NCBI GenBank assembly: GCA_928212115.1
Contig: CAKMRJ010003334.1
Span: 39,462,183 to 39,526,182 of the forward strand
Length of the DNA: 64,000 nt
Reading direction: 5' to 3'
DNA from: Lactuca virosa
Lineage: Eukaryota; Streptophyta; Magnoliopsida; Asterales; Asteraceae
The translations under genes and the position numbers were made by a program. Below are positions 10,615 to 20,831 of this stretch, piece after piece; position 1 is the first letter of the stretch; every line of letters begins with the position of its first letter. The notes beneath the pieces are model-generated. The model saw only the letters and a list, made by a program, of their open reading frames with translations. It was not told the origin of the DNA and made no database searches.

Positions 10615-12038
10615 ATGGTCAATAGTGCCCCGTATGTAGCACATGATGCATTTGAGAGCATTCATATGAGGCTCTCTTGGCTTTGTCTACTTCTTCTCAC
10701 ATTGATGATGTCAAAAAAATAGGAGAAAATGTTCAAGATTCTAAAAAAGACAAGTCTCCCTCCAATGAATCTTATGATGAAGACTTCCACACTAATCCTT
10801 CTGAACCCACTGATGAAGAAGGCTTTCTAGAACTTCACTTTCTGGTTGATTCCATGCATGCTTATACAATGCCTATGCCTATCTCAACTATTTTGCAAAT
10901 GAATAATGCTAAAAGGGAGTCTTAGCCTTAGGGGGAGAAACATGTCAACATTGGGTTGATGATGATTAGCCCTTGTCTAAGAAAAGGAAGCCAACAACAA
11001 CTTCTTCTGCCGCTTCTTCCTCTACTGCTGCTAAACGAAAAAAGGTCACTAGAGTTACTAGGATCTTTAAAGTGATTAAAAAACGAGGCTTAACTATTAA
11101 AGAAACAAGGGCTTTGTTGATGAACATAATACAACGACTCGTATTAGAGCCATACTTAAGCATGATGCTGGTGTTGTTCCAAAAGTAGCATTTGTTGAAG
11201 GAAGTCTGACTGAGCACAAGAAAGCACTTGAACGTTTCAATGCTGAAGTTGAAAAGAAAAGGAAAGTCGAAGAAATTATCACCAAGATTGACTCATTCAA
11301 AGTATACTGATGTATTTTCAAGAAGGAATTCTCATGATCTGATTGTGAAGGTTAGATGTAATAAACCAAAGGGGAGGAAGATTTTAACAATGCATCTGAC
11401 AAGAAGAGATTCAAAAGGAGAATAACCAAATAAAATTCTTGTGTCCGATCTTGTCAAGTTTGGATACAGTGAGTGGTTAGAAATTCAAAATATAATAAAA
11501 AACCACAAGGGTATTCATGCTCAATAGTTGAATCTAGCTGTAATCCTCATGATCAATAAAGTCAGGAATCTTAATCTAGTTCCTTTTCCTAATGCAGCTT
11601 CTTCATTAACAACCTCAAGTGCCTCAGGGTTTCGAAGGAGAAGATCAAAGCATGTTAGATTCCTGTTACCCTTTGGAATTGTCTATAGCAACAATTCATT
11701 ACCAGTGCGAGTTGATCTTGTTCAACATATGTTCATTTGAGAGCCAGAACATGGAGTATTTTATGTCAATGAAAATGACAGAATCTGTTTTCAAAGATCT
11801 GATGAGATTTGCAAGACTTCCATTGAACATTTGTTCATTTGAGGCTTTGAATGTAAGGACAAAGTAGAAGCTAATAACTATCACCGGTTAATCTCCTTTG
11901 AGCCGAATAAAAGAAGAGAAGAACTTGCTTGTGTTGATTTTCAGTGGATCAAGCCAGAAACTATTGTTGAAGCTAGTAAAGTTTGTCTTCATGATTTCCA
12001 ACTAGATTAAGTTTTGACATCAGCAGATTGGAGGAGAT
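10615..12038 (+). mobile_element. 3' internal part of a plus-strand LTR retroelement
   Basis: Degenerate frames code for charged, Ser/Lys-rich protein (for example KKRKPTTTSSAASSSTAAKR near 10976) and end at a purine-rich GGAGGAGA (12030-12037) directly before a TGTAAGG LTR start. No polymerase domain is recognisable. Its 5' half and 5' LTR are missing. It sits inside the minus-strand copia element; the left boundary is uncertain. Confidence 0.5.
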
Positions 12039-12188
12039 TGTAAGGCCGGACCTTATAATTGATGAATCAAACCGATTTCACGTTATGATTTGTCAGCGTA
12101 TCATCTGTTGACCGGAGCTTCTCCCTGCAGTAAATATCCAATCCCTAATTTGTAGGGATTTTCTAGAATAGAATTATACGTGGTATAT
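12039..12188 (+). mobile_element. Plus-strand LTR, first part (split by insertion)
   Basis: Begins TGTAAGGCCGGACC straight after a polypurine tract. It is interrupted after TATAT at 12184-12188 by the Athila-like element and resumes after 18449. Confidence 0.6.
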
Positions 12189-13125
12189 TGTTAGATGCAT
12201 TTCATGCATCCATTTTGTAGTTTTACTCCATAAAAGTGCATTGCATTTAGGTTTAAACTCATGCATTTTGCATGTTTTTCGGGATTTTTCATGAGGCAAT
12301 TTCATTCACACATTTTTGTGATATTTCAGGGACTTTTGGAGGTCGGATATTGTTGGAGGAGGTAAATAAGAGTTGCGGACAAAATTTCGGGACTTGCGGA
12401 GCACCGAGGAGCAAGATATCAAAGAAATGAAGATTTTGGCTTTACAGAGATTTACACGGTCGTGTAAATGGAAGCCTTGCGTTTACACGCCCGTGTAAAC
12501 GTAGATTTCTGCGCAGTGTATTTTTGCGTTTACGCGGGCGCGTAAACGACAGTGTTAATTTACGCGGGCCGTGTAAACGTAAATGCGGGTTTTAAAGCAG
12601 TTTTTCACCATTCTTAAAGGGGGGAACCAATTTTTTTTAAGGGGAGTCGATTTTGGGAGTAGGGAACGCAATTTTTTTGGAGGATTTTGGAGTTGATTAA
12701 CACTTGGGAACCTTTGATTTCACTTTGTAAGAACTTTACTTTCATTTTCTAGATTTGTGATCTTGTTCTAGTCATGAGTGGCTAGAACCCTAGTTTCTCC
12801 AACTTCATGTCTTGAATTTTTAGTTGTGATTTCAATCATGTGATTTGATGTTTGCTTCCAATTCCTACCTAGTGAATTTGATTTTGTTTCAATTGAATGT
12901 TTGATTCTGATTGTGATTCTTATTGGCCATTTGAATTAGGGTTAGACCATTCAAGTTATCTAATTGCAAAATCCGTAATTGTTTTGTGAATTGGACTAAG
13001 TAACAAACACTAAATTGATTTCCATTGAATGAATTTAGTGTAAATCTTATTCACATACTCTTATACTCCCGAGCTTGTGAGGAGTATTGGGTGTTGTTGG
13101 GAACATTCACATAAATCTTATTGCA
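12189..13125 (+). repeat. 5' LTR (truncated) of the Athila-like element
   Basis: Matches 17057-17993 base for base apart from scattered changes and stops abruptly after TTATTGCA, where the 3' LTR continues for another 456 bp. Confidence 0.9.
12450..12597 (+). promoter_or_regulatory. Four near-palindromes before a TATA-like stretch (Athila LTR)
   Basis: Near-palindromes of the type GTTTACACGCCCGTGTAAAC start at about 12450, 12481, 12528 and 12558. Their centres form two pairs 31 and 30 bp apart. TTTTAAAG follows at about 12590 and TTCTTAAAGG at 12611. The position suggests U3 promoter elements; the function is inferred. The 3' LTR copy is at about 17318-17466. Confidence 0.6.
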
Positions 13126-13403
13126 CTCAAGTGGGACACCCAACTGATATGTGCCCACAACTTCAAGAAGAAGATTATGAAGAAGCAAAAGCCATGGGAG
13201 GCCATTCCGGATCAAATCAAATAGGATACGATCAGCTACGAGGTGACTAAAGATGGAACAACAATCAAGGTTGGGGAGGAAATCACCAGGGAAGCTATCA
13301 ACCAAATCAACCACATCAATACCAACAAACACCACCTTTTCCACCACAAAACTTTTAGCCAAGGCAGCCACAACACCCTCCTCAACAAGCGGGTTCATCA
13401 AGT

Positions 13404-14810
13404 ATGTCCTTAGAGGACATAGTGAAGAGTTTGGCAACTAGTACACAAGCTTTCCAGCAAGAAACACAAGCAAGCATAAAGAACTTAGAGCAACAAGTTT
13501 CACAGCTTGCTACTTCCGTAAGCAAACTAGAATCTCAAGGAAAGCTGTCCGCCCAAACTGAAACGAACCCAAGGCACAACGTGTGTGCCATCACATTGAG
13601 AGGCGGAAAGAGCTACAGTGATCCAAAAGTGTCGGTTGATCAAGAGGAAGAAATAGTGGTCGAAGAGGAAACCAAAGAAGAGAAGGAGAAGGATAAAACA
13701 ACCAAAAAGAAGTCCTTCGTCACTGAATCTAAAGCCACACCCGCTCCATTTCCCGAAAGATTAAAGAGCACGAAGAAAGAACGGGAGGAGAGTGAGATCA
13801 TGCAAATGTTCAAAAAGGTTCAAATCAACATCCCACTCCTCGATGCCATCAAACAGGTACCTAGATATGCAAGGTTTCTTAAGGATCTTTGTGTATATAA
13901 AAAGAAATTGAAAGGAAACCAAATCATAAAAGTTGGGGAGAATGTATCCACGGTTTTGCAAAAGATGATGCCCCCGAAGTGCACGGATCCCGGTGTCTTT
14001 ACCGTGCCATGCAAATTGGGGAATCTTTATGTACCTCAAGCCATGCTTGATCTAGGTGCATCTATTAATGTCCTACCATATTCCATTTTTAAATCAATTG
14101 GTGTAGGAATATTGAGCAAAACCGGTGTGATCATCCAACTTGCCGACCGGTCATTAGTACACCCGAAAGGTGTACTAGAGGACGTATTAGTGCAAGTCAA
14201 TGAATTTGTTTTCCCGGCTGATTTTTATGTTCTAGATATGGGAGATGATGACTCTCCAAGTTCAAGTTCCATACTTTTGGGTAGACCTTTTCTTAAAACT
14301 TCTAAAACAAAAATTGATGTCTACAACGGAACTTTAAGTATGGAATTTGATGGTGAAGTTATAAACTTCAATGTTCATGAAGCAAAAAAGGTTCCTTCTG
14401 ATGTTCAATCTGTTAATTTTGTGAATATGATCCAAACATTGGCTGAAAAGAGCTTAAACTTGACTAACCATGATTTTATGGAGTTAGTCTTGTCACAAAA
14501 ATTAGACAGGGACAAAGCCAAAGAACTTGCAAAGGAGTGCGGTATAAACGAGGAGGTGCTGGAGATTTTGAAGTTCAAGGATGATAAGCACATGCGGATT
14601 GATGGAAGAGAAGTAGAATTACCCACAACCAAATCCAAATCTACCCTACCGGTGGAACAAGCACAAGATTCGGGAGCAAAAACTCCACCGGACCCTTTAA
14701 AGATAATACATGTCGAGAAGGAGAACACTCAACCGGTCATCAACTCAAATAAACTATCGAAGAAGGAGGTGGCGAGAAGGTTGATGTTTTTGAAAGGCCC
14801 ACCTACTTAG
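13404..14810 (+). CDS. Athila-type gag C-terminus plus aspartic protease (intact frame)
   Basis: An uninterrupted 468-residue frame. The N-terminal part (to about residue 60) is coiled-coil-like and Gln/Ser-rich. An acidic/basic linker follows to about 130, then the segment around residues 140-180 typical of Athila/Tat gag-pro proteins. The protease core has LDLGASINVLPYSIF (about 216-230), where DLGA replaces the usual DTGA/DSGA, as is normal in this lineage, and ILLGRPFL at about 290-297. The true gag start lies upstream and is deleted, so this ATG is simply the first in the surviving frame. No RT follows. Coding sequence upstream, about 13126-13403, is frameshifted. A frame this long without pol suggests either a recent deletion or a protein that is kept. 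Confidence 0.85.
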   Translation: MSLEDIVKSLATSTQAFQQETQASIKNLEQQVSQLATSVSKLESQGKLSAQTETNPRHNVCAITLRGGKSYSDPKVSVDQEEEIVVEEETKEEKEKDKTTKKKSFVTESKATPAPFPERLKSTKKEREESEIMQMFKKVQINIPLLDAIKQVPRYARFLKDLCVYKKKLKGNQIIKVGENVSTVLQKMMPPKCTDPGVFTVPCKLGNLYVPQAMLDLGASINVLPYSIFKSIGVGILSKTGVIIQLADRSLVHPKGVLEDVLVQVNEFVFPADFYVLDMGDDDSPSSSSILLGRPFLKTSKTKIDVYNGTLSMEFDGEVINFNVHEAKKVPSDVQSVNFVNMIQTLAEKSLNLTNHDFMELVLSQKLDRDKAKELAKECGINEEVLEILKFKDDKHMRIDGREVELPTTKSKSTLPVEQAQDSGAKTPPDPLKIIHVEKENTQPVINSNKLSKKEVARRLMFLKGPPT

Positions 14811-17056
14811 AACAAAGCACATTCAGGGGCCAAGTCGAGCCAACGACTTAAAACAAGGGCGGCTAACCGGGAGGCAACCCGGGGGTATTTTTGTCCTTCT
14901 TTTAAAACTTTTTAGTCTTTGGTAAATTTCAATTTTTTTATGTCCCAAATGGTTTTAAACTTGTTTTTCTATACCTACAAAATGAATCTCGGGCTCCAAA
15001 AATATTTCACGGATAGCTTGGGGAGGATGAAGAGGAGGTTCTCACCACAATTGCAAGGCTCCAAGAACGATTTGGTAAATTCTTTCCATATCTTTAGTCG
15101 TTCATATTTTACTTAAAAATTCAATTGGTATGCATTTGTGACTATTGTGGACCCATTCCCAGCCCGACTACCATCCTCCACCAACCCCCGACAATTAGAT
15201 GGCTATGCCTCTCTCCAAGCATCGAGGACGATGCTATATTTTAAGCTTGGGGAGGGGCATCCATCCATGCATAAATCCCGTTGCATATAGGTTGAATGTA
15301 ATTTTGTACATATTGCATTAATTTTCATTTTCTTTTTCATTTTTCTGCATAGAAAATTTTTCAAAAGCCAAAAAGATTTTCTTTCTAATTTTTATTATTC
15401 TTTGCATTTTGCATCTAAATTTTTGCATTGCATTCATTTGTTTTGTTTTTTTTTTTTTTAAATTGATCCAATCCCAAGCAACCAAATTTTCCCAAAACAG
15501 TTGAGCTGGTAAGTAAGTCGTTTGCCTTGAGATTAGATTTGCTCTTTTTATTGAAAATCTAAAAGCAAGCTAATCACACACAAACACACCTCCCGAAGCT
15601 ACTCGTGCAAAACAGAAAGTGAGAAGATTGTCAACATTGGAGCATAACAGCAGGTATGAGTCAATTCTTTGGGACGTATGACTGGTCTTATGAGTAGTAA
15701 ATGCTCAATTGAACTCAAAATGTCAAATTCAAAAATTCATAAAAAGAATACAAAATTTCAGTGTCCCGAGCCTTCCAGCGCTCTAAAAAGTCTTTTTTAC
15801 TCATCCCCTTTTATATACCCTGCTTGGGGACATATTTCCAACTATACCTACGGGTCTTTGCATGTTAACTTCAGTCCCCCAAAAAATGTCTAGAAGCCCT
15901 CACGATAATAGACCGTGAGATGTCCCACAATAGAAAAGTCAAGGATGAAAATATAAAGAAATAGGCCTAGCAAATAAATTTATAAGAGTGTTATATGTTA
16001 TCTTTGTTTTGTTTTGTATTTATTTGTTAAAAAAATAATAATAATAAAATAAAATAAAATAGAATAAAAAATAAAAAAAATATTATTAAGTTAATCTGTG
16101 ACCTTTGGGACTCGAACAAGTAAACTCTGAGGGGTGTTCTACACCTAATCACCTAAAGCTAAATTGTTTGGGACAGATTGGGTTGAAAGTTCGCTACAGA
16201 GGTTCCATAGAAAGTCATGAATTTAATAATAACAAATAAAGCTAATATGTGGCCTTTGAGGTTCGGGCAAGTAAACCCGAGGGATCTCTTTAAATCTAGC
16301 ACACTAAGGTCATTTGATCTGGATGTGTTGGTTGGAAGCCCGTTACACGGATTTCAAAGAAAGCCATGAGCTTTATTTGTAGGAAAATATAATTAGATAA
16401 TTTGTATCTATTTGTGTTTATAGTTTAATTGAATAATATGTTTAGGAAAAATGCTTGGCTGCCAAAAGATTCCCTTGACCTTGGACTTGAACTTATGACA
16501 TTGGGACTGACTGTTAATTACTTTGACTAGTGTAAGTGGTTTGAAATTTGTAACCAGTCTGAGTAAATTTTAGGGAATTTTTAGAAGATATTTTTTAGAA
16601 AAAGATTGTTGTTAATCAACAAATAGCTGGAATCGGTCATTGTTATATTTTGTGAAACAAAGATGATTGAGCATGTTTTTTCACATATAATTTCACGAGA
16701 GTAAGACCATAATTTGTTCCATGAATTAACTTGATGATATTTATAGGTAACAAGTGTTGTGATCTTTGATTCTGTTGAGTTGCATTAGGGGGTGGCTAAA
16801 GTCTTATTTCTATTGTTATATAATTTGAGACTAAAGCCAAGTTGACTCAAGGCACGACAAGTACATTCTCAACTTTGGTACAAAAAACAGGGTTAATTGG
16901 GTTGGATTCTTTTTCATGTTTGTTTTGATTTCTTGCATTAAGTTTCAAATAGTTTTGACTTTGATTTTCTTTTCTTCTCCTTTATTTTATTTTCTCTAGT
17001 TTAAAATTTTCTTGTTCTTTCTTGAGGACAAGAAAGGTTCAAGCTTGGGGAGATTT
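14811..17056 (+). other. 3' non-coding part of the Athila-like element
   Basis: Starts with an inverted GGCTAACCGGGAGGCAACCC-like block, a usual landmark after pol in this lineage. Two loosely similar segments of about 130 bp (near 16090-16220 and 16235-16370) each contain a (G/A)CCTTTG(G/A)G..CAAGTAAAC block. No envelope-like frame is visible. It ends at the polypurine tract before 17057. Confidence 0.6.
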
Positions 17057-18449
17057 TGTTAGATGCATTTCATGCATCCATTTTGTAGTTTTACTCCATA
17101 AAAGTGCATTGCATTTAAGTTTAAACTCATGCATTTTGCATGTTTTTCGGGATTTTTCATGAGGCAATTTCATTCACACATTTTTGTGATATTTCAGGGA
17201 CTTTTGGAGGTAGGATATTGTTGGAGGAGGTAAATAAGAGTTGAGGACAAAATTTCGGGACTTGCGGAGCACCGAGGAGCAAGATATCAAAGAAATGAAG
17301 ATTTTGGCTTTACAGAGATTTACACGGTCGTGTAAATGGAAGCCTTGCGTTTACACGCCCGTGTAAACGTAGATTTCTGCGCAGTGTATTTTTGCGTTTA
17401 CGCGGGCGTGTAAACGACAATGTTAATTTATGCGGGCTGTGTAAAAGTAAATGCGGGTTTTAAAGCAGTTTTTCACCATTCTTAAAGGGGGGAACCAATT
17501 TTTTTAAGGGGAGTCGATTTTGGGAGCAGGGAAAGCGATTTTTTTGAGGATTTTGGAGTTGATTAACACTTGGGAACCTTTGATTTCACTTTGTAAGAAC
17601 TTTAATTTCATTTTCTAGATTTGTGATCTTGTTCTAGTCATGAGTGGCTAGAACCCTAGTTTCTCCAACTTCATGTCTTGACTTTTTAGTTGTGATTTCA
17701 ATCATGTGATTTGATGTTTGCTTCTAATTCCTACCTAGTGAATTTGATTTTGTTTCAATTGAATGTTTGATTCTGATTGTGATTCTTATTGGCCATTTGA
17801 ATTAGGGTTAGGCCATTCAAGTTATCTAATTGCAAAATCCGTAATTGTTTTGTGAATTGGACTAAGTAACAAACACTAAATTGATTTCCATTGAATGAAT
17901 TTAGTGTAAATCTTATTCACATACTCTTATACTCCCGAGCTTGTGAGGAGTATTGGATGTTGTTGGGAACATTTACATAAATCTTATTGCAACCTTTTGA
18001 TTTCTATCTAAGAGCTTGTTTAGACTTAAATTAGAAGGTTAGGTTATTTTCAAAGAGCTTGTTTTGAATTTGACAACTTGGTGAATGGGAAATGTTAGAA
18101 CTTGTTAACACTTTCAAGTACCAACTTAGGTGGAATTGAGTAGAAATCATTTCACCCTTGGAATCACATTGCTAAATTGTCTTGCATAGAGTTGGAGTCC
18201 TTACAAATCTTGAATCTACTTCATTTAATCAATCATTTACTTATTGCTTTATTCTATCGTTTAAATCATTGCTTATAAATTTCCCCCATTCTGTGACCAT
18301 TTTTGTACCTTACGCAAAAAGGTATAAGCACTTGTCCCGTGTCTCAGTGGATCGACCCTGCTTACCTTGTATTACATTCTTAGTGCAAAGTAACAGTGTT
18401 TTGGAGTCATTTTGTACCCCTTTATTTGTTGGGTTTGACACGCCTAACA
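17057..18449 (+). repeat. 3' LTR of the Athila-like element (complete)
   Basis: Complete 1,393-bp LTR from TGTTAGATGC to ACGCCTAACA. It carries the same palindrome cluster as the 5' copy, with several palindromes weakened by single changes. Confidence 0.9.
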
Positions 18450-18632
18450 TATATAATCATGCATAGGTTTTCATCTTATTGTAACTTAATAGCCGTTTTG
18501 TGCACCTTTCTCTTCGTGAGAAAGTTTTCTTAGAGAAAACACTTAATCGAAATCTCTTTTCAATTAAGCTTTGTAAAAAAACCTTGTTCTTACTATTTGT
18601 TATTGCTTGTTACATTTCGTTTCGATCCTACA
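18450..18632 (+). mobile_element. Plus-strand LTR, second part
   Basis: Continues the LTR begun at 12039 after the Athila-like insertion and its TATAT duplication. It contains an inverted pair around TTTCTCTTCGTGAGAAAG and ends near GATCCTACA. Confidence 0.55.
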
Positions 18633-18636
18633 TGTA

Positions 18637-19264
18637 TCATTGGCACCAATAGAGGTTGAAGTGCCTTCGAGATGGCCCGCTGCACCGAAGGCTTTGTAGT
18701 GAGTTTCAAAAAGAACCCACCAAGCATCATAGTTGAGTTGATTAAAATCGATGTTTAGCGTTTGCTGTCAAGTTCGATAGCATTGGCATCCTTGCTGTTC
18801 TGAAATAAAGCTTGAAGACCATTTAAACATCATGAGCCGTCGTATTTAAGGACTATGGTGAGAAGCGGTTGGATGAGTGTCTCATGCATATATCCACATG
18901 GTGACTCATGAATCGAGTTTTGACCACTCGATATCATTAGCACCAATAGAGGGTGAAGTGTCTTCGAGATGGCCCGCTACACCGAAGGTTTTGCAGTGAG
19001 TTTCAAAGAGAACCACCAAGCATCATAGTTGAGTTGATTAAAATCAAGGAGTAGAGGCACATAGGCTTTAATGTCCATGATACTGTTGTGTTTGAGATTG
19101 GTTTTAATTGTGTTGTTTTTGTCGCCCATTTTGAAGAAGAAAGAAGAAGATGAATGGAGAGGGCGGAGGAATTGAGATGATCGACGGAGAAAAAGGAAGC
19201 CAACGATGCTGATGAGGGCAGTCATCGGTGGGATGGAGCAGTCGGTTTTTAGGGTTAAGATCAA
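18637..19264 (-). pseudogene. Copia gag remnant, minus strand, partly duplicated
   Basis: Minus-strand reading gives a LLDFNQLNYDAWW segment and, in other frames, a SLFQNSKDANAIELD segment, both typical of plant copia gag. Several stops and frameshifts are present. About 110 bp (18640-18760) repeats 18940-19050, so the gene carries an internal tandem duplication. It is the 5' coding end of the outer nested copia element. Confidence 0.75.
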
Positions 19265-19265
19265 A

Positions 19266-19280
19266 GGTGCTCTGTTACCA
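19266..19280 (-). other. Primer-binding site of the nested copia element
   Basis: On the minus strand TGGTAACAGAGCACC, one change from the tRNA-Met complement TGGTATCAGAGC, lies directly after the 5' LTR end at 19285. Confidence 0.8.
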
Positions 19281-19311
19281 TTTTAGGGACAATATTTTTC
19301 CCACAATTAGG

Positions 19312-20057
19312 ATTTTTGATATCCTCCCTAACAAATGAAAATAATTTTGTCACATGTCACTCTCTCATTAACTTGGACACATGTCATTTTTTGGTATTTT
19401 TGAATAAATGTTTTTTTCATTTGTCATTTTCTCATTTTTTTTATCTTTTCTTAATTAACACATCATATTTACACCTCAGTTAATAATTGCCTTAATTGAA
19501 ATCCTCCTTAACAAATGAAAATAATTTTGCCACATGTTACTCTCTCATTAACTTGGACACATGTCATTATTTTTTGGAAAGGGAACTTCCCTAACGAGGG
19601 TTTCCGGGCCAGCTTTCGCGCACCAACTAATCCCCCGCTGCAAACATGAGACTTTGCCTCATACCCTGGAGTCACTGCAGGCGAACCTCCATGGCCACAA
19701 GGGCTGAGTAGTGCCAAGATTTGAACATGGGTCAATAGGTTATCCACCATATCTTCCACATGCCTTACCAAGTCACCACAACCCAAGTGGTATTTTTGAA
19801 TAAATGTTTTTTTCCATTTGTCATTTTCTCATTTTTTTTTTATTCTTTCTTAATTAACAAATCATATTTACACCTTAATTAATAATTGCCTTAATTGAAA
19901 ATAACCAATAAATTACAATATTACAACTGATATAGTATTTAATATGTTTCCTTTTAAATTTTAAATTTTAAATTTCAAATTTAAATAAATTTTCGTTTAA
20001 ACCTTCATATTTTTTTTTGTTTTATCCAACCCATATAACATACGGGTCTCACAACTA
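19312..20057. mobile_element. Insertion carrying a 190-bp tandem duplication
   Basis: Two direct copies of an AT-rich unit: copy A 19312-19500, and copy B 19501-19571 continued at 19790-19905. Both contain AACAAATGAAAATAATTTTG and TAATAATTGCCTTAATTGAA. Copy B is split by the SINE below. The tail has repeated TTAAATTT and a GATATA-rich stretch, then a CCCATATAACATACGGGT hairpin. Class unknown, probably a non-autonomous DNA element. Confidence 0.55.
19572..19789 (-). mobile_element. tRNA-derived SINE
   Basis: Read on the minus strand it has a box-A-like TTGGTAAGGCATG, a box-B-like TGTTCAAATCTTGG about 45 bp on, a GC-rich body and a 3' A-rich tail after CCCTTTCC. The undisturbed sequence in copy A (about 19374-19395) shows the pre-insertion site. 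No protein is coded. Confidence 0.75.
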
Positions 20058-20160
20058 GTTTATCAAATAAATAAATAAGTGTTACAAAGTGTACATGCTT
20101 AGCCCTAGTGGACTGGACTAAAACTATGAACATAAAACATAATACAGTAATACAAATATA

Positions 20161-20831
20161 GATTATGTTTATCCAACAAAACATTGAAAAAAATATGATA
20201 TTTGTTAACTAATTTGTACTAAAGTAGCTTATGAGAACTCCACCAAGTTATATCGATGTGGATAAAGATGAGGAGTAAATTATTTTTAATTTGTATTTAG
20301 ACTTATTAACCAAGCCAATCCATGGCATTAATTTGCATAGTTACCAATCTTTTACTGATTTAATATTTTCAATCCATGTATGTTAGTCTGGAAGAAATTA
20401 CAATATGGAAAATAGATAAATACCAACATCTAAAGGAACATGAAAGAGAGATACTTGGATATAAGTATGTGCTCATTATATAGTTTAAGTAGATATTATA
20501 CATCAAAACTCGACTATAAGTACATACATGCACATTAAATCATTAACATATACATAATAAGCCTTGAAAGTTGATTTAAGAATTGAATTCGAGTTCTTAC
20601 AAGCTCAAAAAGAAAGGTCTCTCGGGTGAGGTGACTTCCCTCCACACTATTGTATGACAAAAAAAATAGAAAATGGAAAGAGGTTCAATGGTTTATACAA
20701 CACACACTGTATAGAAATCACAGACAAACAAAAATTCAATGAAAAGATTTGAAGTCAAAAATACCATTACCAACACTAAAATTGGGATGATGAGAAACAA
20801 AAATTCTTGCATTGCATTGCATCACATTGCA
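20161..20831. other. Spacer and probable 3' UTR of the minus-strand gene
   Basis: AT-rich, no coding signal. The last 200 bp before the stop codon at 20832 probably form the 3' UTR. Confidence 0.5.

Larger units (their letters stand above)
12189..18449 (+). mobile_element. Athila-like gypsy element lacking pol, TSD TATAT
   Basis: Both ends fit TG..CA and both flanks are TATAT (12184-12188 and 18450-18454). The 3' LTR (17057-18449) is 1,393 bp. The 5' LTR keeps only its first 937 bp (12189-13125) and then jumps directly into mid-gag sequence, so the LTR end, primer site and gag start are lost. Inside are gag and protease (13404-14810) and a long 3' untranslated part, but no RT, RNase H or integrase. 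A polypurine stretch ending GGGGAGA precedes the 3' LTR. The aligned LTR parts differ at roughly 20 positions by eye, about 2%. Confidence 0.88.
19285..20160 (-). mobile_element. 5' LTR of the nested copia element, split by an insertion
   Basis: Matches the 3' LTR (9970-10112) at 19285-19311 and again from about 20058 to 20160. The 750 bp in between are foreign to it. The outer end is approximate and no target duplication with the 9970 side could be found. Confidence 0.65.

Noticed and set aside
13404..14810. Host aspartic protease gene
   Set aside because: Flanked by LTRs with a shared TATAT duplication, and the DLGASINVLP site is the usual Athila-lineage form.
19640..19760. Functional tRNA gene
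   Set aside because: Box A- and B-like motifs are present, but no cloverleaf can be drawn and the body continues as a SINE with an A-rich tail.
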